Below are positions 28,021 through 37,236 of a stretch of 64,000 bases of DNA, one piece after another. The translations under genes were made by a program, and so were the position numbers. This DNA comes from Halomonas sp. TA22 (GTDB lineage Bacteria > Pseudomonadota > Gammaproteobacteria > Pseudomonadales > Halomonadaceae): contig NZ_CP053108.1 in NCBI RefSeq assembly GCF_013009075.1, forward strand, positions 2,870,517 through 2,934,516. Direction: 5' to 3'. The notes beneath the pieces were generated by a model. It made no database searches. It was not told the DNA's origin and saw only the letters and a program-made list of their open reading frames with translations. Every line of letters begins with the position of its first letter. Positions within the stretch are counted from its first letter, which is position 1.

Positions 28021-28783
28021 GAAGCACTCCATCAGTGAGCAGGGGAATCGTTGTTCAGGCAAGTGGCCGCGCAATATCAAGCGGCAAGTCGCTTGGTGGA
28101 TATTATGGTTGTTTCTGGTGATTCTGGGAGCAATGCTCGGTATTTGGCAATGGGAAAGGGCTGTCGATAAACGCGACTATCTCTCTCGGCTCGAGGCTGC
28201 ACCGGAACTGCAAGCACCCCATGCCACCCCTCCCGAAGGGGCCCGGATACACGTAAGCGGCGTATATTTGCCTGAGCAAACTCGCTTTCTCGACAATCGC
28301 GTGCTCAACGGCCAGGTGGGCGTTGCGGTCTTGACGCCGCTGCTGAGTGGCGATGGCAGGCTCTGGCTGATTCAACGAGGTTTCATGCAGACCGGTCCGG
28401 TTAGGACGACGCCCATGGTCACGACGCCCGAAGGCGAGGTTGAGCTTGTAGGGCAGTGGCAAGCCGCTACCCCAACCACCATGTTGTTCGGACCCAACGA
28501 GGAGGGTGTGCGTCTTCAGCAGCTGGCGCTGGCACCCTGGCAGTCGCTGGGTGAGTTTGCACACGATGGCTGGCTGCATCTCGACGAGGGCGCCGGACTG
28601 CTTGCGCCCTGGTGGAAGCCCAATGTAATGCCGCCCAGTCGCCATATTGGCTATGCCATTCAGTGGTGGGGACTGGCCTTGGCCGCACTTGCGATCATGT
28701 TGATCGGCGGACGCCGCCTGAACCTCGATGCCAGACACGCTGATGCATGTTCCTCTTCAACGCTACCTGAGTCTCGGCCATGA
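28019..28783 (+). CDS. SURF1-family cytochrome oxidase assembly protein
   Basis: A 254-residue inner-membrane protein with membrane helices near residues 25-45 and 215-235 flanking a periplasmic domain. SURF1 signatures are LGIWQWERAVDKRDYL, VSGVYLPEQTRFLDNRV, GVAVLTPL, WLIQRGFMQTG and HIGYAIQWWGLALAAL. SURF1 helps deliver heme a to subunit I. The ATG at 28019 has AGGA eight bases upstream and shares bases with the start codon of the opposite DUF2909 gene. It overlaps the next gene by four bases. Confidence 0.88.
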   Translation: MKHSISEQGNRCSGKWPRNIKRQVAWWILWLFLVILGAMLGIWQWERAVDKRDYLSRLEAAPELQAPHATPPEGARIHVSGVYLPEQTRFLDNRVLNGQVGVAVLTPLLSGDGRLWLIQRGFMQTGPVRTTPMVTTPEGEVELVGQWQAATPTTMLFGPNEEGVRLQQLALAPWQSLGEFAHDGWLHLDEGAGLLAPWWKPNVMPPSRHIGYAIQWWGLALAALAIMLIGGRRLNLDARHADACSSSTLPESRP

Positions 28784-29304
28784 CATCATTGAATCGACAA
28801 CGTCTTAAGCTGGCGGCGCTCATTGCCCTGTTTGCTGCTCCGATGCTCGCAGCATGGGCCATGGTGGAGTGGCGTGTCGGCATTCCCGAGCAGCGCTTGG
28901 CTCATGGCGAACTGCAGCCCGACATCCCGCCTCTCGCGGAGTGGCCTCTCGCCGAACCGCCGGTACAGGAAACGGGGGACTGGCTGATGGTCTTCGACTG
29001 CTCGGTGCCTTGTGATGCTCATGCCGACCAGTGGTGGCGCTTGCATCGTGCGCTGGGTCGTGAGGCGCCCCGGATAAGTAGACTTCGGATCGACGCAGAT
29101 GAGGAGGCGTCGAAAGAGACGTTGCCGGGCGAAAGCAATGCATTATGGTCGGCGCGCCCTGCCTGGCTCGATGCAGGGCAACTGTGGGTGTTCGATCCCC
29201 ATGGCCAGCCGGTGCTGAGCTATGCCGCAAATACTGATCCACGTGACATATTGAGAGATATCGGGCGTCTATTGAAGATGAACCCTGACTCGAGAGCGAA
29301 CTGA
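28780..29304 (+). CDS. Sco-like membrane-anchored thioredoxin-fold protein
   Basis: A 174-residue protein with an N-terminal membrane helix (LAALIALFAAPMLAAWAMVEW) and a periplasmic domain. The motif FDCSVPCDAHADQWW holds a CxxxC pair in the position of the copper-binding CxxxC of Sco1, and the end (WVFDPHGQPVLSYAANTDPRDILRDIGRLLK) resembles the Sco C-terminus. The Sco histidine is not obvious. It probably assists copper delivery to CuA or redox control. Overlapping the SURF1 gene and preceding ctaA, it is clearly part of the oxidase assembly set. Confidence 0.65.
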   Translation: MTSLNRQRLKLAALIALFAAPMLAAWAMVEWRVGIPEQRLAHGELQPDIPPLAEWPLAEPPVQETGDWLMVFDCSVPCDAHADQWWRLHRALGREAPRISRLRIDADEEASKETLPGESNALWSARPAWLDAGQLWVFDPHGQPVLSYAANTDPRDILRDIGRLLKMNPDSRAN

Positions 29305-29421
29305 ACTGCCTGGCTATTATTGCTAAGTTATTGTTGAGGCTTGTGGAATTGCCAAATACGCTTTAGCGTTGCGTTGTGCAAATAGCTTCATGCGGGCTCA
29401 GGGAAAGGGTGAAAGAGGAGA

Positions 29422-30477
29422 ATGGCCATGGAGAAAGTCGAGGCCAGGCTCACGCTGTTGAAACGGCTGAGCCTTGCAGGGGTTGTGTTCACTGTCATGG
29501 TGATTCTCGTGGGGGTATGGACACGTCTCGTCGATGCGGGGCTTGGGTGTCCCGACTGGCCCGGCTGTTATGGGCGCCTGGTGGTGCCCGACGCGACGCG
29601 AGCCGAGCTGCATTCGCCGGATGCACCACTGGATAGCTTCAAGGCCTGGGTGGAGATGATCCATCGCTATATCGCCTCCGGCCTTGGCTTGCTCGTGCTG
29701 GCGTTGGTCGCCCTGGGAGCCAAGCTTCGCCATTACCGAGGTTTTCCCTGGACACTCAGTTTGGCGCTGCTGGGAATGATCCTGCTGCAGGGGGCCTTTG
29801 GTGCCTTTACCGTGACACTGAAGTTGTGGCCTCAGGTAGTGACGCTTCACTTGTTGGGCGGGTTGAGCGTCATGTTGCTGTTTCTCTGGCTGCACTTACG
29901 CTTGCGCAGCATTTCCCCTCTGTACAAAGGTGGGCAGGTCGGGCGGCGGTTGACGCCGCTGTGGGTTGCGGCGCTGCTGCTTTTGCTTTTCCAGCTGGCG
30001 CTGGGGGGATGGACCTCGAGCAATTATGCCGGCATTGCCTGCCAGGGGTTTCCGACCTGCAATGGTCAGTGGTGGCCCGAGATGGATTGGAGCGAAGGGT
30101 TTCATCTCACTCAGACGGTAGGCCCCAATTACCTGCATGGGCAGCTGCATGCCGATGCGAGAACGGCAATCCACGTTGCTCATCGCCTGGGCGCCCTGGG
30201 CCTTGGGCTGGTTCTGCTGCTGTTGGCCTGGCGTCATTGGCACCTGCCTCATATGCGGCCCTGGATGGTCGGCTTATTGGCCGGTTATGGGCTACAGGTG
30301 GCCTTGGGAATCGCCAACGTGCTGTTCTGGTTGCCATTGAGTCTCGCCATGGCGCATACCGCCGGGGCGGTATTGCTGGTGGTAGTGATGGCGCTGGCCG
30401 TATGGCATTGGCGCAGGCCGGAGTCGCTGTCGACCAGTGATAGTAAAGAAACACATAAGGAGTGGGCCCATGCGTAA
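29422..30477 (+). CDS. ctaA: Heme A synthase (COX15/CtaA)
   Basis: A 351-residue membrane protein with about eight helices that oxidises the C8 methyl of heme O to give heme A. Visible features are TRLVDAGLGCPDWPGCYG (a cysteine pair in the first periplasmic loop), EMIHRYIASGLGLLV (heme His), VVTLHLLGGLSVMLLF, a second cysteine pair in AGIACQGFPTCNGQWWP, and VAHRLGALGLGLV. The ATG at 29422 is chosen by alignment with the usual KRLSLAGVV start and because GGAGAATG precedes it. Its stop overlaps ctaB by eight bases. Confidence 0.92.
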   Translation: MAMEKVEARLTLLKRLSLAGVVFTVMVILVGVWTRLVDAGLGCPDWPGCYGRLVVPDATRAELHSPDAPLDSFKAWVEMIHRYIASGLGLLVLALVALGAKLRHYRGFPWTLSLALLGMILLQGAFGAFTVTLKLWPQVVTLHLLGGLSVMLLFLWLHLRLRSISPLYKGGQVGRRLTPLWVAALLLLLFQLALGGWTSSNYAGIACQGFPTCNGQWWPEMDWSEGFHLTQTVGPNYLHGQLHADARTAIHVAHRLGALGLGLVLLLLAWRHWHLPHMRPWMVGLLAGYGLQVALGIANVLFWLPLSLAMAHTAGAVLLVVVMALAVWHWRRPESLSTSDSKETHKEWAHA

Positions 30478-31390
30478 TGCCGTGATCAACCAAACCGAGA
30501 GCGTATGCATGCAGGCGAACTGGGAATGGCGTGACCTGATCACGCTCTGCAAGCCTCGCGTTGTCGTCGTGATGCTAGCCTGCGTGCTGGTCGGCATGGC
30601 GCTTGCAACGCCGACACTGCCAGACCTGGATGTCGTCATATTCGGCCTGCTAGGCATCGCGCTTGCGGCAAGCGGGGCTGCAGCCTACAACCATGTGCTT
30701 GATCGCCGGCTCGACGCCATGATGGTGCGAACGTCGCGACGTCCCCTGGCAACCCGCAGGCTGCCCACTGTCTATGCGCTGAGCTGGGCAACGCTGTTGT
30801 CAGTCTCTGGCGTCGGCCTGCTGCTGTGGCAGGTCAACGCCTTGACTGCTTGGCTGACCCTGGCCTCGCTGATTGGCTACGCCTTGATCTACACCGCCTT
30901 CCTCAAGCGCTCAACGCCGCAGAACATCGTCATAGGTGGTGTCGCCGGTGCGACGCCTCCCTTGCTGGGTTGGACTGCCGTCTCAGGGCAGGTCGGTGCC
31001 GAGCCACTGCTTTTGCTGCTGATCGTGTTCGCCTGGACGCCCCCGCATTTCTGGGCGCTGGCCATCCATAAGCGTGACGAGTACGCCAACGCGGGAATCC
31101 CCATGCTGCCTGTCACTCACGGGGTGGCATTCACGCGTCTGCAGATCTGGCTCTATGGTTGGCTGACCGTGGCGGCAACGCTGCTGCCGTTCGTGATCGG
31201 CATGAGCGGAGCGATCTATCTGGTAGGGGTGATGGCGCTCAATTTGCGCTTCATGCACTGGAACTGGAAAGTATGGCGTGACCTCGACCCCTTGGCACCG
31301 ATCAACGCCTTCTGGTTCTCCATTCGCTATATTCTCGGTGTCTTTGCCGTGCTCCTGCTCGATCACTATGCAGGCTATTGGATACTCTGA
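30470..31390 (+). CDS. ctaB: Protoheme IX farnesyltransferase (heme O synthase)
   Basis: A 306-residue UbiA-family prenyltransferase that makes heme O for CtaA. It has the N-terminal LITLCKPRVVVVML, the NHVLDRRLDAMMVRTSRRPL region with the conserved Asp-rich motif, and the second site in the cytoplasmic loop HKRDEYANAGIPMLPV. About nine membrane helices are seen. AAGGAG is seven bases before the ATG at 30470. It is the last gene of the oxidase cluster, closed by a strong terminator. Confidence 0.93.
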   Translation: MRNAVINQTESVCMQANWEWRDLITLCKPRVVVVMLACVLVGMALATPTLPDLDVVIFGLLGIALAASGAAAYNHVLDRRLDAMMVRTSRRPLATRRLPTVYALSWATLLSVSGVGLLLWQVNALTAWLTLASLIGYALIYTAFLKRSTPQNIVIGGVAGATPPLLGWTAVSGQVGAEPLLLLLIVFAWTPPHFWALAIHKRDEYANAGIPMLPVTHGVAFTRLQIWLYGWLTVAATLLPFVIGMSGAIYLVGVMALNLRFMHWNWKVWRDLDPLAPINAFWFSIRYILGVFAVLLLDHYAGYWIL

Positions 31391-31411
31391 ATGGTGCGGT
31401 GTTAGGACGAT

Positions 31412-31438
31412 AAAAAGGTCGGCACTGCCGACCTTTTT
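31412..31438. terminator. Bidirectional terminator between ctaB and the anion transporter
   Basis: AAAAAGGTCGGC and its exact complement flank an ACT loop, giving A- and T-runs on the two sides. It closes the oxidase operon and the convergent SLC13-type gene at the same time. Confidence 0.93.
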
Positions 31439-31452
31439 AGTACGTTGTCATT

Positions 31453-32916
31453 TCACCAGAGCAGATCTATCAGCAAATAAGCCATTAGCGTAACGATGAT
31501 CGTGCTCATGATGTTCAAGGCAAACCCCGCCTTGATCATGGACTGGATCTTCATATGCCCCGTGGCGAATACGATCGCATTGGGAGGCGTTGCTACAGGC
31601 ATCATGAAGGCACAGCTTGCCGCAATCGCGGCAGGTACCGTGATCAGCAACGGCGACATGTCCATCGAAAGCGCCAGGGCGCCCAGCAGCGGAAGGAACG
31701 CGGCCGCGGTTGCGGTATTCGAGGTCACCTCGGTGAGGAAGATGATCACTAGCACTACCAGCGCCACCATGAGCAGTATCGGCAATGCGCCAAATAGGCC
31801 CAGTTGCTCGGCAATCCATTCGGCCAGTCCCGAACTGCTGATTGCACCAGCAAGCGCAAGGCCGCCACCGAATAGCAGAAGAATGCCCCAAGGAACATTC
31901 TTGGTGTCGTCCCATACCAGAATGCGCTCACCGGGCTGATTGCCGCTCGGAAGCAGGAACAGGCTCAAGCCGGCGGCGATGGCGATGGTGGTATCCGACA
32001 ACCAGTCGAGTCCCGCATCGTTGATCAATGGCCGAAAGACCCACGCCAGGGCGGCTAGCAGGAAAACGGCACCGACGCGCTTCTCGGCCGAGGTCATGGG
32101 ACCCAGTTTATTCAGCTCTTCGTTGATCATGTCGCCGCCATTGCTGCCGGCATCGAGCGAGAAGCCGGTTCTGGTCAGCCACCACCAGGCAGCGAGCATC
32201 ATCACCGCACTGATGGGAAGTCCTACCAGCATCCACTGAGCAAAGCCGATGTCGATGCCGCGGCTATCGCTCAAATACCCCGCCAGCAGTGCATTGGGAG
32301 GCGTGCCGATGAGTGTCGCCACACCGCCGATACTGGCCGAGTAGGCGATGGCCAGCAGCAGTGCCGTGGCATAGCGCGAAAGCTCCCGTGGGTCGTTGTC
32401 TCCCAGCAGATTGACCACCGAAATGCCGATCGGAAGCATCATGATCGCGGTGGCGGTATTGGAGACCCACATGCTCAAAAAACCCGTGGCCAGCATGAAA
32501 CCAGCGATCTGTCGCCTCGGCTGATATCCCACGAGCTTGAGAACAATCAATGCAATACGGCGGTGCAACTCCCAACGCTGCATGGCGATGCCGAGCAGAA
32601 AGCCGCCGAGGAAGAGATAGATGATGGGGTTGGCATAGTGGCCTGTGGCAGTGCCTATACTGCCGATACCGAGAGCCGGTATCAGTACCATGGGCAGCAG
32701 CGAGGTCGCCGGAATGGGAATGGCTTCCGTCGACCACCATGTCGCCATGAGCAGGCCCAACCCGGCACATAGCCAGGCCGTTTCCGACATGCCTGCCGGC
32801 GCTGGTAACACGATTGTCAGTAGTAGCCATGCCGGGCCGAGCCATAAACCTATGCGCGCGGCCATGGCAGCATTGTTGGGGGGAGGAGCGTTCGTTTGCG
32901 ATGTAGGGGATGACAT
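31453..32916 (-). CDS. SLC13/DASS-family sodium:anion symporter
   Basis: A 487-residue inner-membrane transporter of the divalent anion:sodium symporter family (dicarboxylates, tricarboxylates or sulfate). Signatures are the two SNT motifs, FLSMWVSNTATAIMMLPIG and LTEVTSNTATAAAFLPLLGAL, which form the sodium and carboxylate sites. IGTPPNALLAGYL and ATPPNAIVFATGHM are also typical. GGGAG precedes the ATG. SNT motifs in both repeats suggest a dicarboxylate such as succinate or malate; the exact anion is not certain. It stands alone. Confidence 0.9.
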   Translation of the reverse strand: MSSPTSQTNAPPPNNAAMAARIGLWLGPAWLLLTIVLPAPAGMSETAWLCAGLGLLMATWWSTEAIPIPATSLLPMVLIPALGIGSIGTATGHYANPIIYLFLGGFLLGIAMQRWELHRRIALIVLKLVGYQPRRQIAGFMLATGFLSMWVSNTATAIMMLPIGISVVNLLGDNDPRELSRYATALLLAIAYSASIGGVATLIGTPPNALLAGYLSDSRGIDIGFAQWMLVGLPISAVMMLAAWWWLTRTGFSLDAGSNGGDMINEELNKLGPMTSAEKRVGAVFLLAALAWVFRPLINDAGLDWLSDTTIAIAAGLSLFLLPSGNQPGERILVWDDTKNVPWGILLLFGGGLALAGAISSSGLAEWIAEQLGLFGALPILLMVALVVLVIIFLTEVTSNTATAAAFLPLLGALALSMDMSPLLITVPAAIAASCAFMMPVATPPNAIVFATGHMKIQSMIKAGFALNIMSTIIVTLMAYLLIDLLW

Positions 32917-33614
32917 TGAATCTCCCTAGCGTAGCTAGCGGTGAGGGTGACTGATATCGTAGTGCTTTTATTATCTAGTTGGTCTATCTCGATGGCCTAG
33001 GCTGAACGGACAAAAGTTAGTCTAGCATCTGCCATGAGCAGCATATTTTCTTGCAGACGGTCATTGTCATTCGGCAGGGGATATTGATGGAATCTCTCCT
33101 TTCGCGCAATGCGTTACGCAGACTTTGGCTAGCCGCACGCGCGATCATGACTACTTGGGGTGGGAGGGGCAAAAGTAGACGCTTGATGCCATTGACATGG
33201 CCAGTGGTCGCCGATAGCGGTGGATGCCCGCTGTTCTCCCCGTGTGCTGGTCAGCCGCTCACATCTCGATGCAGTGACGCAACGCTGGCTCTTACGTCTG
33301 CCCTATGCATAGTGCACTGCCGGAAGTGCACTCAATTGTTGGGTTGCCGAAGGAAGAGGGTGATATTTATCCACGCTTTTCTCCGATGGCCGAATGGGAG
33401 AGTGCTGCGGGACAGGCGGTGCTGGAGCGGGTTGGTAGTGCGATATTGCATGTCAGACGCTTGACATGCCTCGATACAAGCGCAAGGCGTCGAACCTTTC
33501 CTTTGTCGCCTGTGCCTCGCTCGGGAGAGTGGCACAAGGCGCATGAGAATAGCCTCGTTGGGAGGGACGATTGAGGCGCGTATACTGCAACGACGTTTCT
33601 TGTGGATTATTGAT
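32917..33614. other. Gene-poor interval of about 700 bases
   Basis: I see no supported gene here. Two open frames (33087-33464 and 33305-33574 on the plus strand) are possible but show no recognisable family or typical composition; the first is rich in Arg, Cys and Trp, as shadows and junk frames often are. The stretch 33280-33450 reads in one frame as a plausible short protein segment (VHSIVGLPKEEGDIYPRFSP) and could be the remnant of a decayed gene or a small unknown gene. Confidence 0.4.
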
Positions 33615-34082
33615 ATGAATTCGACGCTATTGATCGTCATTACAGTTGTGGCCGTCGCCACCATCATTGCCCTTGCCGTCTATGCCTGGACGTTGTGGAA
33701 GGAAGTGAGGCGTCGCGATGCGTTTAGAGAGGATGAAGTGCGTCGTGCCCACGAGCAGTGTCTAATGAGCCTGGATGCGATAGCCGATGGGATGTTGAAG
33801 GATCAACTCAATCTCACCGAAGGTGCGTTGCGATGTAAGGTATTGCTTGAAATCATCGACCCCGTCCTGCTTGAGCGAGAGCATTTTCAGGTTTTCGCTC
33901 AAGTGCATGAGTTGACGCAACATCTTCATACTCATTCGTCACGCAAGGCATTAACGCCTCGAGAACGCTTCAAGGAGGATCGTGAGCGTCTAAATGTCGA
34001 GTCCGAGCATGAGGAATCCTTGAAGAAGGCTGCTAAGGCGGTGCGGGACTTCACGTTACACTGGCCTAAAAGCAAGTATTGA
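33615..34082 (+). CDS. DUF2489 membrane-anchored protein
   Basis: A 155-residue protein with one N-terminal membrane helix (LLIVITVVAVATIIALAVYAW) and a charged cytoplasmic domain. The pattern YAWTLWKEVRRRDAFREDEV followed by CLMSLDAIADGMLKDQLNLTEGALRCKVLLEIID fits the DUF2489 family of gammaproteobacteria, whose role is unknown. I start it at 33615, just before the membrane helix; a frame opening 72 bases earlier adds a segment without family character. No close partner gene. Confidence 0.7.
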   Translation: MNSTLLIVITVVAVATIIALAVYAWTLWKEVRRRDAFREDEVRRAHEQCLMSLDAIADGMLKDQLNLTEGALRCKVLLEIIDPVLLEREHFQVFAQVHELTQHLHTHSSRKALTPRERFKEDRERLNVESEHEESLKKAAKAVRDFTLHWPKSKY

Positions 34083-34410
34083 CATTGCAGATTGGCTCTG
34101 TGACGTACTTGACTTCGAGTGCGGAACCTTCTCTCAATGCTATACAAGGGTTAATTTCTCTTTCCATGTTGTATAATTTACTTGAGTGTGGCATTAAATA
34201 GAGGCTGAATTGGCATGTGCTGGGGAGAGTCTTTGCATCTAATGTGACCAAGCCTCACAGCATATGAGCACTAGCCGAAATGGCGTAAATGTGCTTTCCT
34301 TTTTTTAGCAGGGCCAGCTACGATTGGTCTGCTTTCGGGGTTCTGTTGGATAGGGACCTGCTGTGTAACTAATTCGTTACGACTAGCGTTGTGTTAAGAA
34401 GGAGTCTTAC
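34083..34410. other. AT-rich intergenic interval upstream of the OmpA-type lipoprotein
   Basis: A 328-base stretch of lower GC content than its surroundings and without a gene. TATAAT at 34172 is a perfect -10-like hexamer, but the best -35 candidate (TTAATT) has too short a spacing. The promoter for the abundant lipoprotein gene is expected in this interval. An AAGGAG site lies just before the ATG at 34411. Confidence 0.4.
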
Positions 34411-35112
34411 ATGAAAAAATCAACGACTGGCTTTCTACTCGGTTCCGCCCTGGTAATCGGGTTGTCCGGCTGTGCGGCATCTGGCCCTACCGGTGGTCAG
34501 CCTGCGGGCCAGACAGCTAACACTACTACCACTGGAGGTGGCGCCTGGTATCAGCATCCAGCTGTCTGTGGTCTGGCTGGCGGTCTGATCGGCGGCAGCA
34601 TCGGTTATGCCACAAGCGGTAGCTCCGATGAAGAGACCGGGGCGGCTGTAGGTGGCGCTGCAGGTGCTGCCATTGGCGCTCTGCTGTGTGCCGATCGCAC
34701 CCCTGAACCGACTCCGCCGCCTCCGGCACCGGCTCCCGAGCCGATGCCTGAACCTGCGCCAGAGCCCGAGTTCGAGCCTGTTGTGCTGAGCAGCGAAGTC
34801 AACTTCGAGTTCGACTCTGCTGACCTGCGTCCCGAGGCCAGCATGATGCTGGACGAAGTGGCTCATCGTCTGCGTGAAAACCCCGAATTGCGTGTCAGCA
34901 TCGAAGGCCATACCGACTCCGTTGGTAACCCGCAGTACAACGTTGGGTTGTCTCAGCGCCGTGCGGATTCCGTCAAGGCTTACCTTGTCAACCAAGGCAT
35001 CGATCCGAACCGTATGAATACTACGGGCTATGGTGAAGAGCGTCCGGTTGCCAGCAACGATACGCCGGAAGGCCGTGCAGAAAACCGTCGCGTCGAAATC
35101 GATCGTCAATAA
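34411..35112 (+). CDS. OmpA-family outer-membrane lipoprotein
   Basis: A 233-residue lipoprotein. The signal peptide ends in a lipobox LSGC (Cys21). A glycine-zipper region (GGLIGGSIGYATSG, then GAAVGGAAGAAIGALLC) follows, probably membrane-associated. A Pro/Glu/Ala-rich linker comes next, and residues 125-233 form an OmpA-C domain that binds peptidoglycan through the diaminopimelate site (NFEFDSADLRPEA, EGHTDSVGNPQYN, LSQRRADSVKAYL, ENRRVEI). It probably links the outer membrane to the cell wall, like Pal or YiaD. It is a single-gene unit closed by a strong terminator. Confidence 0.92.
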   Translation: MKKSTTGFLLGSALVIGLSGCAASGPTGGQPAGQTANTTTTGGGAWYQHPAVCGLAGGLIGGSIGYATSGSSDEETGAAVGGAAGAAIGALLCADRTPEPTPPPPAPAPEPMPEPAPEPEFEPVVLSSEVNFEFDSADLRPEASMMLDEVAHRLRENPELRVSIEGHTDSVGNPQYNVGLSQRRADSVKAYLVNQGIDPNRMNTTGYGEERPVASNDTPEGRAENRRVEIDRQ

Positions 35113-35141
35113 CTATCGCCGCTCTTCGAGCAGCGATGCCT

Positions 35142-35178
35142 AGCAGGGGCGCCATATGGCGCCCCTGCTGGTTTTGGG
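35142..35178 (+). terminator. Terminator after the OmpA-type lipoprotein
   Basis: A perfect 28-base palindrome, AGCAGGGGCGCCAT with its complement (35142-35169), followed closely by GGTTTT. The GC-rich stem and short T-run fit a Rho-independent terminator separating this gene from thrS. Confidence 0.85.
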
Positions 35179-35265
35179 GTGTGGCGAAGCGTCGTGTGCT
35201 TCTGTTACGCTGCCCCGCTGGATGCAACCCGCTATTTGCTGTTTTTCATATACCCATTGCAACAT

Positions 35266-35286
35266 GTGATCCCTGGTATGGATCAC
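35266..35286 (+). promoter_or_regulatory. thrS leader hairpin that mimics the tRNA-Thr anticodon arm
   Basis: GTGATCC and GGATCAC form a 7-bp stem around a 7-base loop CTGGTAT, 21 bases before the thrS start codon. The loop has the layout of an anticodon loop: pyrimidine, U33, GGU at positions 34-36, A37. GGU is the anticodon of tRNA-Thr(GGU). In E. coli, threonyl-tRNA synthetase binds an anticodon-like hairpin at this place in its own mRNA and blocks ribosome binding. The same translational autoregulation is likely here. Confidence 0.7.
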
Positions 35287-35307
35287 CACTGTGCTTAAGG
35301 ATTTTTA

Positions 35308-37206
35308 ATGCCCATCGTCACTTTGCCTGACGGCACTCAGAAAACCTTCGACTCTCCACTCAGTATCATGCAGCTGGCCGAATCCATAGGACCGGGCTTG
35401 GCCAAGGCCTGCGTGGCGGGGAAGATCGATGGCATGCTGGTCGATGCCGCCGACACGATAGATCACGATGCCCAGGTGGCGATCATTACCAGCCGTGACG
35501 AGGAGGGGCTCGAGATCATTCGCCACTCCTGCGCTCACCTGATCGGGCACGCGGTCAAGCAGCTCTATCCTGATGCCAAGATGGCGATCGGACCGGTCAT
35601 CGACGATGGCTTCTATTACGATATCGATTTCGGCCATTCGGTGACGCCAGAGGACTTGGGTGCCATCGAGAAGCGCATGCAGGAGCTGATCTCGCAAGAG
35701 TATGACGTCGTGCGTGAATACGTTCAGCGAGGCAAGGCGCTGGAGACGTTCAGCCAGCGCGATGAACCCTATAAGCAGGAGATCGTGAGTGAGATACCCG
35801 AGGGGGAGACGATTCGCCTCTATCACCATGAAGAGTATACTGACATGTGCCGGGGGCCCCATGTGCCCAACACTCGCCATCTCAAGTCCTTCAAGCTGAC
35901 CAAGCTTGCCGGCGCCTACTGGCGCGGTGACTCCAGCAAGCCGATGCTGACACGTATCTATGGCACCGCTTGGGGCGACAAGAAGCAGCTCAAGGCCTAT
36001 CTGCATCGTCTCGAGGAGGCGGAGAAGCGTGATCACCGCAAGCTGGCGCGCAAGCTCGACTTTTTCCATATGCAGGAGGAAGCGCCTGGCATGGTGTTCT
36101 GGCACCCCAAGGGCTGGACGCTATGGCAGGCCGTCGAACAGTACATGCGTAACGTCTACAAGGAGAGTGGATACCAGGAGATTCGCTGTCCTCAGATCAT
36201 GGATGTGTCGCTGTGGAAGAAGTCCGGTCACTGGGACAATTACGCCGAGAACATGTTCTTCACTGAATCGGAGAAGCGAGAATATGCGCTGAAGCCGATG
36301 AACTGCCCGGGGCATGTGCAGGTCTTCAACTCCGGGTTGCGCAGCTATCGGGAGCTGCCGGTCCGTTACGGCGAATTCGGCGGTTGTCACCGTAACGAGC
36401 CGTCCGGCGCGCTGCATGGTATCATGCGAGTGCGTGCTTTCACCCAAGACGACGGTCACGTCTTCTGTACCGAGGCGCAGATCGAGTCTGAGGTCACTGC
36501 CTTCCATCGCCAGGCATTGAAGGTGTATGGCGATTTCGGTTTTGACGACATCGCGGTGAAGATCGCGCTGCGTCCCGAGAAACGCCTTGGTAGCGACGAT
36601 GTCTGGGATCGTGCCGAGGAGGCACTGCGTGCAGCGCTGGCCGCGTGCGATGTCACGTGGCAGGAGCTGCCGGGTGAGGGCGCCTTCTATGGTCCCAAGA
36701 TCGAATATCACATGAAGGATTGCCTGGGTCGCGAATGGCAGGTCGGCACCATGCAGGTCGACTTCATGATGCCGACTCGGCTCGGGGCGCAGTACGTCAC
36801 CGAGGAGGGCGATCGCAAGGCGCCGGTGATGCTCCATCGCGCCATCGTTGGCTCCATGGAGCGCTTCATCGGTATTCTCATCGAACATTACGCAGGAGCG
36901 ATGCCGCTATGGCTGGCGCCGTCCCAGGCCGTGGTGCTCAATATCACCGATTCGCAGCGCGAATATGCCCATAATCTGGAACAGCGGCTGCAGAAAATCG
37001 GCTTGCGCGTCAAGGCGGACTTGAGGAACGAGAAGATCGGCTTTAAAATCCGGGAGCATACGTTGCAGAAAGTTCCTTATCTCCTGGTAGTGGGTGACAA
37101 GGAAGTCGAGTCCGATGCTGTTGCCGTGCGCACTCGCAGCGGTGAGGATCTCGGCACGATGAAGGTCGAAGACCTCATGTCCCGGCTCATTGCCGAGCGC
37201 GTGTAA
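35308..37206 (+). CDS. thrS: Threonyl-tRNA synthetase
   Basis: A 632-residue class II synthetase that charges tRNA-Thr. Domains in order are TGS (1-60), the editing domain (about 65-225, with [16 protein letters not shown] and the CRGPHVPNT site), the catalytic core (245-530) and the anticodon-binding domain (535-632). The zinc-binding cysteine is Cys333 in MNCPGHVQ, equivalent to Cys334 of E. coli, and [11 protein letters not shown] is the motif 2 region. The length is close to the E. coli enzyme (642). It heads the thrS-infC-rpmI-rplT-pheST-ihfA block, and its leader has an operator-like hairpin. Confidence 0.98.
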   Translation: MPIVTLPDGTQKTFDSPLSIMQLAESIGPGLAKACVAGKIDGMLVDAADTIDHDAQVAIITSRDEEGLEIIRHSCAHLIGHAVKQLYPDAKMAIGPVIDDGFYYDIDFGHSVTPEDLGAIEKRMQELISQEYDVVREYVQRGKALETFSQRDEPYKQEIVSEIPEGETIRLYHHEEYTDMCRGPHVPNTRHLKSFKLTKLAGAYWRGDSSKPMLTRIYGTAWGDKKQLKAYLHRLEEAEKRDHRKLARKLDFFHMQEEAPGMVFWHPKGWTLWQAVEQYMRNVYKESGYQEIRCPQIMDVSLWKKSGHWDNYAENMFFTESEKREYALKPMNCPGHVQVFNSGLRSYRELPVRYGEFGGCHRNEPSGALHGIMRVRAFTQDDGHVFCTEAQIESEVTAFHRQALKVYGDFGFDDIAVKIALRPEKRLGSDDVWDRAEEALRAALAACDVTWQELPGEGAFYGPKIEYHMKDCLGREWQVGTMQVDFMMPTRLGAQYVTEEGDRKAPVMLHRAIVGSMERFIGILIEHYAGAMPLWLAPSQAVVLNITDSQREYAHNLEQRLQKIGLRVKADLRNEKIGFKIREHTLQKVPYLLVVGDKEVESDAVAVRTRSGEDLGTMKVEDLMSRLIAERV

Positions 37207-37236
37207 TACAACGTCAACCAATACGGAGATGTAACG

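Noticed and set aside
33140-33300. Possible 4.5S (SRP) RNA gene in the empty interval
   Set aside because: Some GC-rich pairing exists, but the conserved SRP core (GGTCAGGTCCGGAAGGAAGC) is absent.
33280-33330. YVCPMH-like string resembling a heavy-metal-binding domain
   Set aside because: The match covers only a few residues, and the rest of the domain pattern is missing.
33087-33464. Open frame with a GGGGA site
   Set aside because: The composition (many Arg, Cys, Trp), lack of any family pattern and overlap with a better-looking frame argue against a gene.
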